Program-made: the position numbers and the translations under genes
Shown here: positions 1 to 7,336 of the stretch, piece by piece
How the letters are laid out: each line of letters begins with the position of its first letter
How positions within the stretch are numbered: the first letter of the stretch is position 1
NCBI RefSeq assembly: GCF_003049725.1
Contig: NZ_QAGM01000009.1
Location: 62,001 to 126,000 of the forward strand
From: Oceanimonas marisflavi
GTDB taxonomy: Bacteria > Pseudomonadota > Gammaproteobacteria > Enterobacterales > Aeromonadaceae
Direction of reading: 5' to 3'
DNA: 64,000 nt
The notes under the pieces: model-generated
The model's database searches: none
What the model saw: the letters and a program-made list of their open reading frames with translations, nothing else
Told to the model about the DNA's origin: nothing

Positions 1-631
1 AAATGCTTTGTCACAAAATAAATTTCAGTGACGATTGAAACTATTAAGATAAGAAGGGGGAGCAAGACGAGTAAAGATAAAATGACACCTAGAAGAAAAA
101 ATCAAAAAAAACATATCAAACAGAATTTTACGACACCTCTTCACCGCGAAGCAGGAAGCTCTTTCAATACTGGCGGATGATACTGGTTTTATTTTTCAGC
201 ACCTGACATGAAATGATTTTTAACTTATAAAAACAAAATCGAAAAATTAACAATAATTTCACAAAGTCAATATTCTTGCTCTACTGTCGGGATCAGGTTT
301 ATTTATGACCCGACAGTCAAAAAACACCTCCACCCTCTGTCTTTGCTGCCCCCTTTCCGGCAAGCAATCCGGCTTTAACCAGGGAGCGGATTCAGGCCCG
401 TTTTTCCCGGCCAAAGGGGTAAGGGCTCATATGATTTCGAACCCCGTCCGGGCTCTACCACACCAAGCGGATGTGTCAGCGCTCGCCCGCTTCAGTCCTC
501 TGCTCTGCTTCTAACTTTCACCCTGCATCTGCGCACCTGTTCATCTTTCCCCCATTCTGGTGAGGTTTTCGCCCCAACCGAACACTATTGCATCAAACAG
601 TCTGATTTTACAGGGAAAGACATTTTCAGTG
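1..631. other. AT-rich intergenic stretch with no convincing gene
   Basis: The first ~300 bases are strongly A+T-rich and hold no ORF with a credible start. An inverted repeat lies at 284-291/309-316 (8-bp arms CTGTCGGG/CCCGACAG, 17-base loop). A 69-codon ORF at 305-514 has no ribosome binding site and an unprotein-like composition, so I do not call it. Around 427-470 a few bases resemble the 3' half of a tRNA (TTCGAAC followed by a CCA), but no cloverleaf can be drawn. Confidence 0.6.
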
Positions 632-660
632 TTGACAGCTCCCGGGGCAGCCTTTAACAT
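632..660 (+). promoter_or_regulatory. Sigma70 promoter of the tRNA-Asn array
   Basis: TTGACA at 632-637 and TAACAT at 655-660 are separated by exactly 17 bases. The -10 box is followed by a G+C-rich discriminator (GCGCCACGC). This is the arrangement of stringently controlled stable-RNA promoters. It lies 27 bases upstream of the first tRNA. Confidence 0.8.
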
Positions 661-686
661 GCGCCACGCATTCAAGCGATGCCTCT

Positions 687-762
687 TCCCCCTTAGTTCA
701 GTCGGTAGAACGGCGGACTGTTAATCCGTATGTCGCTGGTTCAAGTCCAGCAGGGGGAGCCA
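687..762 (+). tRNA. tRNA-Asn (GTT), copy 1
   Basis: 76-nt cloverleaf. Acceptor arms are TCCCCCT and AGGGGGA, followed by discriminator G and an encoded CCA. The anticodon loop CTGTTAA carries GTT at 720-722, and the T-loop TTCAAGT is intact. It is the first of four tandem copies behind one promoter. Confidence 0.97.
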
Positions 763-778
763 AGTTTAAAAAAGTTGT

Positions 779-854
779 TCCCCCTTAGTTCAGTCGGTAG
801 AACGGCGGACTGTTAATCCGTATGTCGCTGGTTCAAGTCCAGCAGGGGGAGCCA
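779..854 (+). tRNA. tRNA-Asn (GTT), copy 2
   Basis: Identical to copy 1 over all 76 nt, with encoded CCA. The spacer from copy 1 is 16 nt and A-rich. Confidence 0.97.
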
Positions 855-869
855 AGTTTAAAAAGTTGT

Positions 870-945
870 TCCCCCTTAGTTCAGTCGGTAGAACGGCGGA
901 CTGTTAATCCGTATGTCGCTGGTTCAAGTCCAGCAGGGGGAGCCA
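870..945 (+). tRNA. tRNA-Asn (GTT), copy 3
   Basis: Identical 76-nt tRNA-Asn with encoded CCA. The spacer from copy 2 is 15 nt, the same sequence as the preceding spacer minus one A. Confidence 0.97.
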
Positions 946-959
946 GTTTAAAAAGTTGT

Positions 960-1035
960 TCCCCCTTAGTTCAGTCGGTAGAACGGCGGACTGTTAATCC
1001 GTATGTCGCTGGTTCAAGTCCAGCAGGGGGAGCCA
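960..1035 (+). tRNA. tRNA-Asn (GTT), copy 4
   Basis: Identical 76-nt tRNA-Asn with encoded CCA and the last gene of the array. The spacer from copy 3 is 14 nt. A terminator follows 8 bases after the CCA. Confidence 0.97.
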
Positions 1036-1043
1036 CCTTTCTG

Positions 1044-1069
1044 AAAGCCGGCTTCATGCCGGCTTTTTT
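1044..1069 (+). terminator. Rho-independent terminator of the tRNA-Asn operon
   Basis: AAAGCCGGC and GCCGGCTTT arms with a TTCAT loop are followed by a T run. It closes the four-tRNA transcript. Confidence 0.9.
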
Positions 1070-1278
1070 ATTGCTTGACACCAGCCAGGTGTCGTGATCC
1101 AGCTCAAACGTTGCCGCAATACCCTTGTCATTCCTGCCTGCTTGGATCATGATGAGCATCAAGTGAGTAGCGTTTTTTGCCCTGCTTCTGTTTCCATGCG
1201 GCCTGTGTACTATGCACCCCCGGCAGACAGTGGCATTATTCTTCTGTCATTTATCCCGTCATTACAAGGATGCCAATT

Positions 1279-3117
1279 ATGCGGGAATCCCGTTTTTTTA
1301 ATCTGTCCCTGCTGCTGGCCGTTGTACTCGTCCTGTTGAGCCTGCTGTTACCCTGGTGGTCGGCCCAGCGAACTCTGAGCCACTGGCAGCAGCAAATCCA
1401 TCAACAGCTTCCTTCCCTGCTCAGTCAGGCAACGGATCCTTTACCGTCCTTGCCCGGGCTGACCGTTTTGACACAAGGCCAGCCACCTGCAGATCAAAGC
1501 CATGCCTGGTGGTTTGGCAAACTGAGCGAAATACAACAGCTTAACCTGGAGCCCACTCCGGCCTTTTATGTACTGGATACCCAGGCAGCCACCGAACAGT
1601 GGCTGTCCGTTTCCTTGCCTTTGGGTATTGCCAGCCTGCTGTTGTGTGGAGGAATGTATTACCGCATCCGCACACAAACCCGGGCCAGACAGAAGTACCT
1701 CATCAACCTCCTGAACAATCCGGATAAGAACGGGGTCGCTCAGGGAGACACGCTGGCTCAGGCCATTATCGAGCAGCTTCAGCACCATCGCCAACGCCAG
1801 GACAACCTTCAGCGGGAGCTGGATGAAGCATTGCAGCAAAGTCAGCGAGACAACCTCACTACCCTTGGCAACCGCTATGCCTTTCGCCGGGATCTGACCC
1901 TGCTGCTGGCCAATGAGAACCGCCTGGCCACCGCCACCCTGATGCTGCTGCGTGCCAGCGCCTTGCAGGACATCAATAACCGCCATGGTTTTCAGGCCGG
2001 TGACCAGTATCTGCAGGACATCTCAAGGCTCATCCGCAAAGCCATTCAATCCAGAATGGGGGCTCATGCCTACCGCATTAACGGCAGCGATATTGCCGTG
2101 CTTATGCCTGGTCAGTGCGAACCCCATGCCAAGAGCCTGGGTGCCGAGCTGCAGCAGGAGCTTTATCACTATCAGGATGTACACGAGCTGGATTGCGCCG
2201 CCTATATCGGTTTTACCCAGTTGCTTCCGGGCCAGTCTCCGGAAAGTATTCTGATACGCGCCGATTCCGCCCTGGCCCAGGCTCAGAGCGGTGAGCCCAA
2301 CGGCTGGCGCATGGTACTGAAAAACAGCGACGATGAAGATTTGGGCGAAAACCAGTGGCGTCAGCGGTTGCAGAGCATGCTCGACGACGACCGCATACGT
2401 CTGGTCGTTCAACCGGCCAGGCTGCTGAAACCTTCCCTGCCCGGTTATAACGAGATCTTTACTCATTTTCCCAATGACAACGGTGGCGTCTATCCCGCCT
2501 CTACCGTGTTTGCCATGCTGCAACGACTGGGTATGTCCATGCTGTTCGAGCAGAAAATCATTGAAATGATTTTACGCAAGATTGCCGTCAACGAGCTGCC
2601 GGCCCAGCGCTGGGCGATAAACCTGACCCCGGCCAGTCTGCAGCAAAGCTCCTTCCTGATCTGGCTGGAACGGGTGTTATTGCGCAACCCCAACGTCACC
2701 GCCAGCCTGGTCTTTGAACTTGACGAGCATGTTCTGGAGCATCAGCTTACCAATGGCAAGCGGCTGTTTGATATGATCCGGCGTACCGGCGCCCGCTCGG
2801 CCATCAGCAAGTTCGGCCATGGCTATGGATCCTTCCGTCTGCTCAAGGACATCAAACCCGACTACGTCAAGCTGGATCCGGAGCTGGTGCGTCACCTGCT
2901 GGACGACAGTGCCAATCAGCAGTTTGTGCGCATGATCATCGATCTGGCCCAGCGTCTGGGCTGCCATGTGGTGGCGGAAGGCGTGGAAACCGACGAGCAG
3001 AAGCGACTGCTGGAAACCATGTATATCGATGGCATACAGGGCTACCTGATCAGCAAACCGGTGCCCCTGGCCGACTTTAAAGGGCTGACGCTGACTTCAG
3101 CTTCAACAGGTAGTTGA
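1279..3117 (+). CDS. csrD: Degenerate GGDEF/EAL membrane protein, CsrD/MshH-like
   Basis: 612 residues from the ATG at 1279, chosen because AAGGA lies 8 bases upstream; the frame stays open further 5' but without a better site. Two membrane segments (about residues 8-27 and 109-128) bracket a short periplasmic loop. They are followed by a helical linker rich in Gln, a GGDEF-like domain (about 190-350) and an EAL-like domain (about 365-600). Both signature motifs are broken: NGSDI stands where GGDEF should be (about 268-272) and NEIF where EAL should be; the DDFGTGYSS segment reads KFGHGYGSF. This architecture matches CsrD/MshH, which in E. coli promotes RNase E decay of the CsrB/CsrC sRNAs without making or cleaving c-di-GMP. 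The role here is inferred from that. The last 41 bases overlap the convergent gene on the other strand. Confidence 0.75.
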   Translation: MRESRFFNLSLLLAVVLVLLSLLLPWWSAQRTLSHWQQQIHQQLPSLLSQATDPLPSLPGLTVLTQGQPPADQSHAWWFGKLSEIQQLNLEPTPAFYVLDTQAATEQWLSVSLPLGIASLLLCGGMYYRIRTQTRARQKYLINLLNNPDKNGVAQGDTLAQAIIEQLQHHRQRQDNLQRELDEALQQSQRDNLTTLGNRYAFRRDLTLLLANENRLATATLMLLRASALQDINNRHGFQAGDQYLQDISRLIRKAIQSRMGAHAYRINGSDIAVLMPGQCEPHAKSLGAELQQELYHYQDVHELDCAAYIGFTQLLPGQSPESILIRADSALAQAQSGEPNGWRMVLKNSDDEDLGENQWRQRLQSMLDDDRIRLVVQPARLLKPSLPGYNEIFTHFPNDNGGVYPASTVFAMLQRLGMSMLFEQKIIEMILRKIAVNELPAQRWAINLTPASLQQSSFLIWLERVLLRNPNVTASLVFELDEHVLEHQLTNGKRLFDMIRRTGARSAISKFGHGYGSFRLLKDIKPDYVKLDPELVRHLLDDSANQQFVRMIIDLAQRLGCHVVAEGVETDEQKRLLETMYIDGIQGYLISKPVPLADFKGLTLTSASTGS

Positions 3118-3646
3118 TAAGCTCCCCCAGGTGGCGGTAACGGGCAAGCTCCTCCGGACTGTAACGGGTCGACATGGTGGACGGATTTTTACGGTGTTTA
3201 AGGTAACGCATGATCTGCAGGCGGTTAAAACCGCCAACCTTGTACACCAGCTGCAGCAGGTTCTGCACCTGCTCTTCATCAAGCCCGCACAGTCCGGCAT
3301 AGCCTTCATCAAGAGGGCTGTAAATGTCCACCGCCACTTCGGTCAGCCTGTGCTGCTCCTGCAGGTAATCCAGCCACTGCTCTACATCCATGGGCTTGGC
3401 TCCTGCAAGCAGTCCGAAGTGCCCCCGGCCGCTGCGGCACCCTGACAGCAGAGTGACCGCCAGGGCATCGCTGTTGGCGCTGAACTCAACCTCACCCTGC
3501 TCGCTCCAGTCCAGTGCCTGAATACGAATTTGTGCCTGACCACCCTCGCCGTCCCTGACTCTGAAAATAAACACGCCGTCTCCGCCGGTTGCCATAAAGC
3601 AATAATCTTGGCGTAATAGCCGGTGTGAGTCAAAGCCGGACTTCAC
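3077..3646 (-). CDS. Conserved-looking hypothetical protein
   Basis: 189 residues from a GTG at 3646, preceded by an AAGG motif about 9 bases away. An internal ATG at 3595 is an alternative start. The protein has no membrane segment. The N-terminal half is beta-rich in appearance, and the C-terminal half is charged and helical, ending in a short basic tail. I do not recognise the family. It overlaps the 3' end of the csrD-like gene convergently. Its 5' end lies close to the start of the MerR-type gene, so the two are divergent with overlapping control regions. Confidence 0.65.
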   Translation of the reverse strand: MKSGFDSHRLLRQDYCFMATGGDGVFIFRVRDGEGGQAQIRIQALDWSEQGEVEFSANSDALAVTLLSGCRSGRGHFGLLAGAKPMDVEQWLDYLQEQHRLTEVAVDIYSPLDEGYAGLCGLDEEQVQNLLQLVYKVGGFNRLQIMRYLKHRKNPSTMSTRYSPEELARYRHLGELINYLLKLKSASAL

Positions 3647-3714
3647 AGCCTATCGCCTTGGGTGTAAGGTTCGCCGCTCAAACTTGTTTTTCAGCTGTAG
3701 CAGGAGTTGTCATG

Positions 3715-4107
3715 ATGCCCAATAAGGAAGTCACCTATACCATATCCGAGTTGGCCGACGAGTTTGATATCACCCCCCGTACCCTGCGTCACTACGAAGA
3801 GCTGGGGCTTATCACTCCCAAGCGCAAGGGCAACAGCCGCATATACAGCCACAAGGACCGTATTCGCCTGACCCTGATCCTGCGGGGCAAGCGGCTCGGT
3901 TTCAGCCTGGCGGAAATGCGCGAGCTGTTTGAACTCTATGATGCCGAACACAGCACCCGCCCCCAGCTGCACTCCATGGTGGCCATGATCGCGGAAAAGC
4001 GCATCGTGCTGCAGCAACAGCTGGATGATATTGAAAAAGTACTGGCCGAGCTGGACGCCGCCGATATCAAGGCACGGGAAGCACTGGAGAGAATGAAACA
4101 CCATTAA
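3715..4107 (+). CDS. MerR-family transcriptional regulator (LiuR-like)
   Basis: 130 residues from the ATG at 3715 (an adjacent ATG at 3712 is equally possible). AGGAG lies 8 bases upstream. The N-terminal winged helix-turn-helix has the MerR signature ISELADEFDITPRTLRHYEE, followed by the wing (GLITPKRKGNSRIY), and a C-terminal dimerisation coiled coil about 85-125. No Cys pair for metal binding is visible. Together with the sequence style this points to the LiuR/IVD-type subgroup, which regulates branched-chain amino acid or acyl-CoA catabolism. No liu genes are nearby, so its targets are elsewhere or unknown. Confidence 0.8.
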   Translation: MPNKEVTYTISELADEFDITPRTLRHYEELGLITPKRKGNSRIYSHKDRIRLTLILRGKRLGFSLAEMRELFELYDAEHSTRPQLHSMVAMIAEKRIVLQQQLDDIEKVLAELDAADIKAREALERMKHH

Positions 4108-4108
4108 A

Positions 4109-4240
4109 AGACAGCTGTAAGCTTTAAGCTATAAGCCATCAGTGGTGTGGTTTGAAGAGTGAGCCGTATTTGCAGATAACACTTCGCGCATGCAGGCAAC
4201 GCAGAACAACTTACCGCTGACAGCTTATGGCTTACAGCTC
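4109..4240. repeat. Imperfect palindromic intergenic element
   Basis: The two ends are inverted copies: the left end has AGCTGTAAGC and ATAAGCCATCAG, and the right end has CTGACAGC, TTATGG and CTTACAGCT. The arms are separated by about 70 bases with no ORF. It lies between the MerR gene and the aroA terminator and looks like a small repetitive extragenic element. Confidence 0.5.
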
Positions 4241-4270
4241 AAAAAAGCCCCGCTTTTGCGGGGCGTTTTG
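4241..4270 (-). terminator. Terminator after aroA, probably bidirectional
   Basis: GCCCCGC and GCGGGGC arms with a TTTT loop. On the minus strand they are followed by six T residues, ending the aroA transcript. The plus strand has a weaker T run. Confidence 0.85.
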
Positions 4271-4271
4271 A

Positions 4272-5552
4272 TCAGTGGCTGATGCTGGCCAGCTTGTCGA
4301 AGTAGTCCGGGAAGGTCTTGGAGGTGCAGCCCGGATCCAGGATCACCACCGGGGTATCGCTGAGCGCCACCAGAGAGAAGCACATGGCGATGCGGTGATC
4401 GTTGTAGGTGGCGATCTCCGCCTCCTGCAGCACGGTTGCCGGGGTCACCACCAGGTAGTCTTCCCCCTCTTCCACCTCGACCCCCAGCTTTTTCAGCTCG
4501 GTGGCCATGGCGTACAGCCGGTCGGTTTCCTTCACCCGCCAGTTGTAAATATTGCTGATGCGGGTGGTGCCCTCGGCAAACAGGGCCGTGGTGGCAATGG
4601 TCATGGCCGCATCGGGAATGTGGTTCATGTCCATGTCCACCGCCTTCAGCGGTCCCACGTGCTCAGCTTCGATAAAGTCGTCACCCCAGGTGATCCTGGC
4701 ACCCATGGCCTCCAGCACATCGGCAAAGCGAATGTCACCCTGAATGCTGTCCCGGCCAATGCCGGTGACCCGCACCTTGCCCTTGATGGCGCCGGCGGCA
4801 AGGAAATAGGAGGCCGACGAGGCGTCCCCTTCCACCAGAAAGGCACCCGGTGACACGTAAGTCTGGTTGCCGGTAATATAAAAGGTCTGGTAATCGTCAT
4901 GCTCAACCACCACCCCGAACTGCTTCATGATATGCAGGGTAATATCGATATAGGGCTTGGAGACCAGCTCACCCTTGATATGAATACGGGTGTCACCAGA
5001 GGCCATGGGCGCCGCCATCAGGAAAGCGGTAAGGAACTGGCTGGAAACGGAGCCATCAATGTGAACGTCGCCGCCCCACAGCCCTTTGCCATTGATAAAC
5101 ACCGGCGGATAGCCATCGGTCTTGAGGTAGCTGATATCGGCACCGGCTTCCCGCAGGGCATCCACCAGGTGACCGATAGGCCGCTCCCACATTCGCGGCT
5201 CACCGGTCAGGGTAAACTCGCCGGTACCCAGACACAGGGCTGCACACAGCGGGCGCATGGCGGTGCCGGCATTGCCCAGAAACAGCGACACCGGCTCGTT
5301 GACACTGAAGGCCCGTCCCAGACCGTGCACCACGCACTCGGTCTTGTCGTCCGACAGCTCATACTGCACTCCCAGCTGTTTGAGCGCATCCAGCATATGG
5401 CGAATGTCGTCGCTGTCGAGCAGGTTGGTCAGGCGAGTGGTGCCCTGGGCCAGAGCAGCCAGCAGCAGTGCCCGGTTGGACACCGACTTGGAGCCGGGCA
5501 GGTTGACCGTGCCCTCCACCCGGGCAATGGGAGATAGTTTGAGACTTTCCAT
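4272..5552 (-). CDS. aroA: 3-phosphoshikimate 1-carboxyvinyltransferase (EPSP synthase)
   Basis: 426 residues, the normal length for the bacterial class I enzyme. It transfers the enolpyruvyl group of PEP to shikimate-3-phosphate, the sixth step of the chorismate pathway, in the cytosol. The N-terminal substrate loop ([17 protein letters not shown]) and the [13 protein letters not shown] segment (the PEP/glyphosate-binding loop in its ordinary, sensitive form) are intact. RIAMCF and the [11 protein letters not shown] end are also typical. The ATG at 5552 has AGGAAG 4 bases upstream. It is the last gene of the gyrA-serC-hisC-aroA block. The gap to hisC contains two hairpins that could act on its expression. 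Confidence 0.97.
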   Translation of the reverse strand: MESLKLSPIARVEGTVNLPGSKSVSNRALLLAALAQGTTRLTNLLDSDDIRHMLDALKQLGVQYELSDDKTECVVHGLGRAFSVNEPVSLFLGNAGTAMRPLCAALCLGTGEFTLTGEPRMWERPIGHLVDALREAGADISYLKTDGYPPVFINGKGLWGGDVHIDGSVSSQFLTAFLMAAPMASGDTRIHIKGELVSKPYIDITLHIMKQFGVVVEHDDYQTFYITGNQTYVSPGAFLVEGDASSASYFLAAGAIKGKVRVTGIGRDSIQGDIRFADVLEAMGARITWGDDFIEAEHVGPLKAVDMDMNHIPDAAMTIATTALFAEGTTRISNIYNWRVKETDRLYAMATELKKLGVEVEEGEDYLVVTPATVLQEAEIATYNDHRIAMCFSLVALSDTPVVILDPGCTSKTFPDYFDKLASISH

Positions 5553-5589
5553 AATCTTCCTGGAGATGGGGATAAATCGTTTGAAGCTA

Positions 5590-5639
5590 CCCTGACGTTA
5601 TCAGGGCAGCGGCATCAGAGCAAGCCACTTGCCCTGATG
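5590..5639 (-). promoter_or_regulatory. Paired and mutually exclusive hairpins between hisC and aroA
   Basis: Read on the minus strand (the aroA transcript), a 12-bp hairpin with a 3-base loop (5613-5624/5628-5639, one G-T pair) precedes a 6-bp hairpin (CCCTGA/TCAGGG, 5590-5595/5601-5606). ATCAGGGC of the first hairpin can alternatively pair with GCCCTGAT at the second, so the structures compete. No T run follows. This could be an attenuator, a processing site or an extragenic palindrome. Confidence 0.5.
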
Positions 5640-5668
5640 TCATGAAGAGTGAGCGACAAGGCAAGGGC

Positions 5669-6769
5669 TCAGCCGAGCACCTTTTTCAGCGCTTCAATAC
5701 AGCGCCGGTTTTCGGCTTCAAGACCAATGCTGATACGCAGGCAGGTGGGCAGGCCGTAGCCGGCAATGGGTCTTACTATCACCCCTTCCCGCAGCAGCGC
5801 CTCGTATACCGGGCCGGCGTTCCGCTCCAGATCCAGGGTAATAAAGTTGCCCTTTGACGGTATGTACTTCAGCCCCTGCTCCTTGAAGAAGGTTTCATAC
5901 ATGGCCATGCCCTGATTGTTCAGCGCCACCGCTTCGGTCAGGTAGGCATCGTCGTTCAGCGCCGCTTCCGCCGCCGCCAGCGCCAGGCTGTTGCAGTTAA
6001 AGGGCTCACGCACCCGGTTCAGCACCGCCACCAGCTCGGGGTGGCACACCATGTAACCCACCCGCAGGCCGGCCAGACCGTAAGCCTTGGAGAAGGTACG
6101 GGACACAATCAGGTTGGGATATTCGTTCAGCCAGTCGATGGAGGGCAGGCGCTCGTCTTCACCCACGTACTCGGTATAGGCCTCATCCAGCACCACCAGC
6201 ACGTTGGCCGGCACACGGTCCATAAAGGCCTTGACCTCGCCCTTGGTGAGGAAGGTACCGGTGGGGTTATTGGGGTTGGTGATGCACACCAGCCGGGTAG
6301 ACGGAGTAATGGCCGCGGCCATGGCGTCGAGATCGTGGCCACAGTCCACCGCCGGCACTTCCACCGCTTGGGCGCCATGGGCCTGAGTGGCCAGGGCGTA
6401 AACGATAAAGGTGTACTGGGAATAGACCACTTCCTGCTGCGGGCCCACAAAGGTGTGGAACAGCAGATCGATCAGCTCGTTGGAGCCGTTGCCCAAGATC
6501 AGCTGATCGGTGTTCACCTTCAGCTTGCCGGCCAGGGCCGTTTTCAGGCCAAAGCCGTTGGCGTCCGGGTAGCGGGCCAGCTCCGGCAGCGCCTTCTGAA
6601 TGGCGGCAATGGCCTTGGGGCCCGGGCCCAATGGGTTTTCGTTCGAGGCCAGCTTGACGCTGTGGCTGATGCCGAGCTCACGCTCCAGCTCTTCCACCGG
6701 CTTGCCCGGCTGATAAGGATGCAGACCCGGTACCCCCGGGTTGGCCAGGGCCAGAAAATCAATACTCAC
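5669..6769 (-). CDS. hisC: Histidinol-phosphate aminotransferase
   Basis: 366 residues, a class I/II PLP aminotransferase. SNENPLGPGP near residue 41, NPNNPTG, LDEAYTEY and the PLP-lysine segment SRTFSKAYGLAGLRVGY are all present. It converts imidazole-acetol phosphate and glutamate to histidinol phosphate; homologues in this genomic position may also transaminate prephenate or phenylpyruvate. The start is a GTG at 6769 with AAGGAG about 6 bases upstream. It lies between serC and aroA, the location of the hisC paralogue in several gammaproteobacteria, not in a his operon, so a full-length hisBHAFI-linked copy may exist elsewhere. Confidence 0.93.
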   Translation of the reverse strand: MSIDFLALANPGVPGLHPYQPGKPVEELERELGISHSVKLASNENPLGPGPKAIAAIQKALPELARYPDANGFGLKTALAGKLKVNTDQLILGNGSNELIDLLFHTFVGPQQEVVYSQYTFIVYALATQAHGAQAVEVPAVDCGHDLDAMAAAITPSTRLVCITNPNNPTGTFLTKGEVKAFMDRVPANVLVVLDEAYTEYVGEDERLPSIDWLNEYPNLIVSRTFSKAYGLAGLRVGYMVCHPELVAVLNRVREPFNCNSLALAAAEAALNDDAYLTEAVALNNQGMAMYETFFKEQGLKYIPSKGNFITLDLERNAGPVYEALLREGVIVRPIAGYGLPTCLRISIGLEAENRRCIEALKKVLG

Positions 6770-6844
6770 AATGGCTCCTTAATACTGTTTTGAGTAATGC
6801 CTAAAACACGAAGCCAGCCTGAAGCTGGTTGTTGTCAGTTACTC

Positions 6845-7065
6845 CGCAATGCGAAGCAGCAGCGCGGTTGCGCTCCGCCGACACGCTTCGGGCCCGTCCA
6901 TGGGACGCTCGGCAAATGCCATCCCTGGCATTTGACGGTCGGCTACGGCAATCCCCGCTGCTGCTTCGTGATACGCCGATATTGCCTGCAAGTTGCTTCT
7001 GACAACCCGGTGATTACCGAGGAGGCCAAAGGGCGTCTGCTTCGCCGCGCCCTCTGCGCCATGGC
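6845..7065 (+). repeat. Dispersed hairpin-rich repeat, copy 1
   Basis: About 220 bases closely matching, by eye, the reverse complement of 44481-44702. Both copies share GCAATGCGAAGCA, CGGTTGCGCTCCGCCGACAC, GGTCGGCT and GTCTGCTTCGCCG. The copy contains a perfect hairpin at 6914-6933 (AAATGCCA-TCCC-TGGCATTT). A sister hairpin with the same core lies just beyond at 7095-7110 (CCGCCA-TCCC-TGGCGG). Confidence 0.75.
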
Positions 7066-7160
7066 CGAAAATTGCTCCTGCATTTTCGGCATTCCCGCCA
7101 TCCCTGGCGGTCAGATGCGTAGCGGAGCCTACATGGGGCGAGCTTGCTCGCCATGACGAG

Positions 7161-7210
7161 ATGTTTCAAGCCGACCGAACATTTAGTATGTTCGCAGCGG
7201 CTTGAAACAT
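7161..7210. repeat. 50-base near-perfect palindrome
   Basis: Outer 12-bp arms ATGTTTCAAGCC/GGCTTGAAACAT (7161-7172/7199-7210) enclose inner arms CGAACAT/ATGTTCG around a TTAGT loop. It lies between the repeat and the 3' end of serC. There is no T run, so it is not a simple terminator. Confidence 0.7.
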
Positions 7211-7336
7211 TGAGTGTCATTTCCCACGGCGTACCGGCGAAGCAGTGCGCTTTGGCAGACGACAGTGCACGGCCTGACAGGCAACAGGCTTTGGGGCTTA
7301 CAAACAACTCATAAGATCATGGCTTCACACTTCAGC

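Larger units (their letters stand above)
6770..7336. other. 567-base hisC-serC gap made of repeat sequence and hairpins
   Basis: No credible gene. It holds copy 1 of a dispersed repeat (6845-7065), further hairpins with the same loop core, and a 50-base palindrome at 7161-7210. ORFs that cross it (for example 6797-7156) have no ribosome binding site and read through the hairpins. Confidence 0.75.

Noticed and set aside
305..514. 69-codon ORF in the left intergenic region
   Set aside because: No RBS, overlaps a hairpin, Ser/Pro/Cys-rich low-complexity product.
687..1035. Regular ~91-base repeats as a CRISPR-like array
   Set aside because: The repeat unit is a complete tRNA-Asn and the short spacers are nearly identical; CRISPR spacers would be unique.
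971..1162. Minus-strand and plus-strand ORFs across the tRNA-Asn array
   Set aside because: They translate tRNA sequence and its terminator; no coding signal.
6797..7156. 119-codon ORF in the hisC-serC gap
   Set aside because: Passes through the hairpin repeat; its peptide is repeat-derived and there is no RBS.
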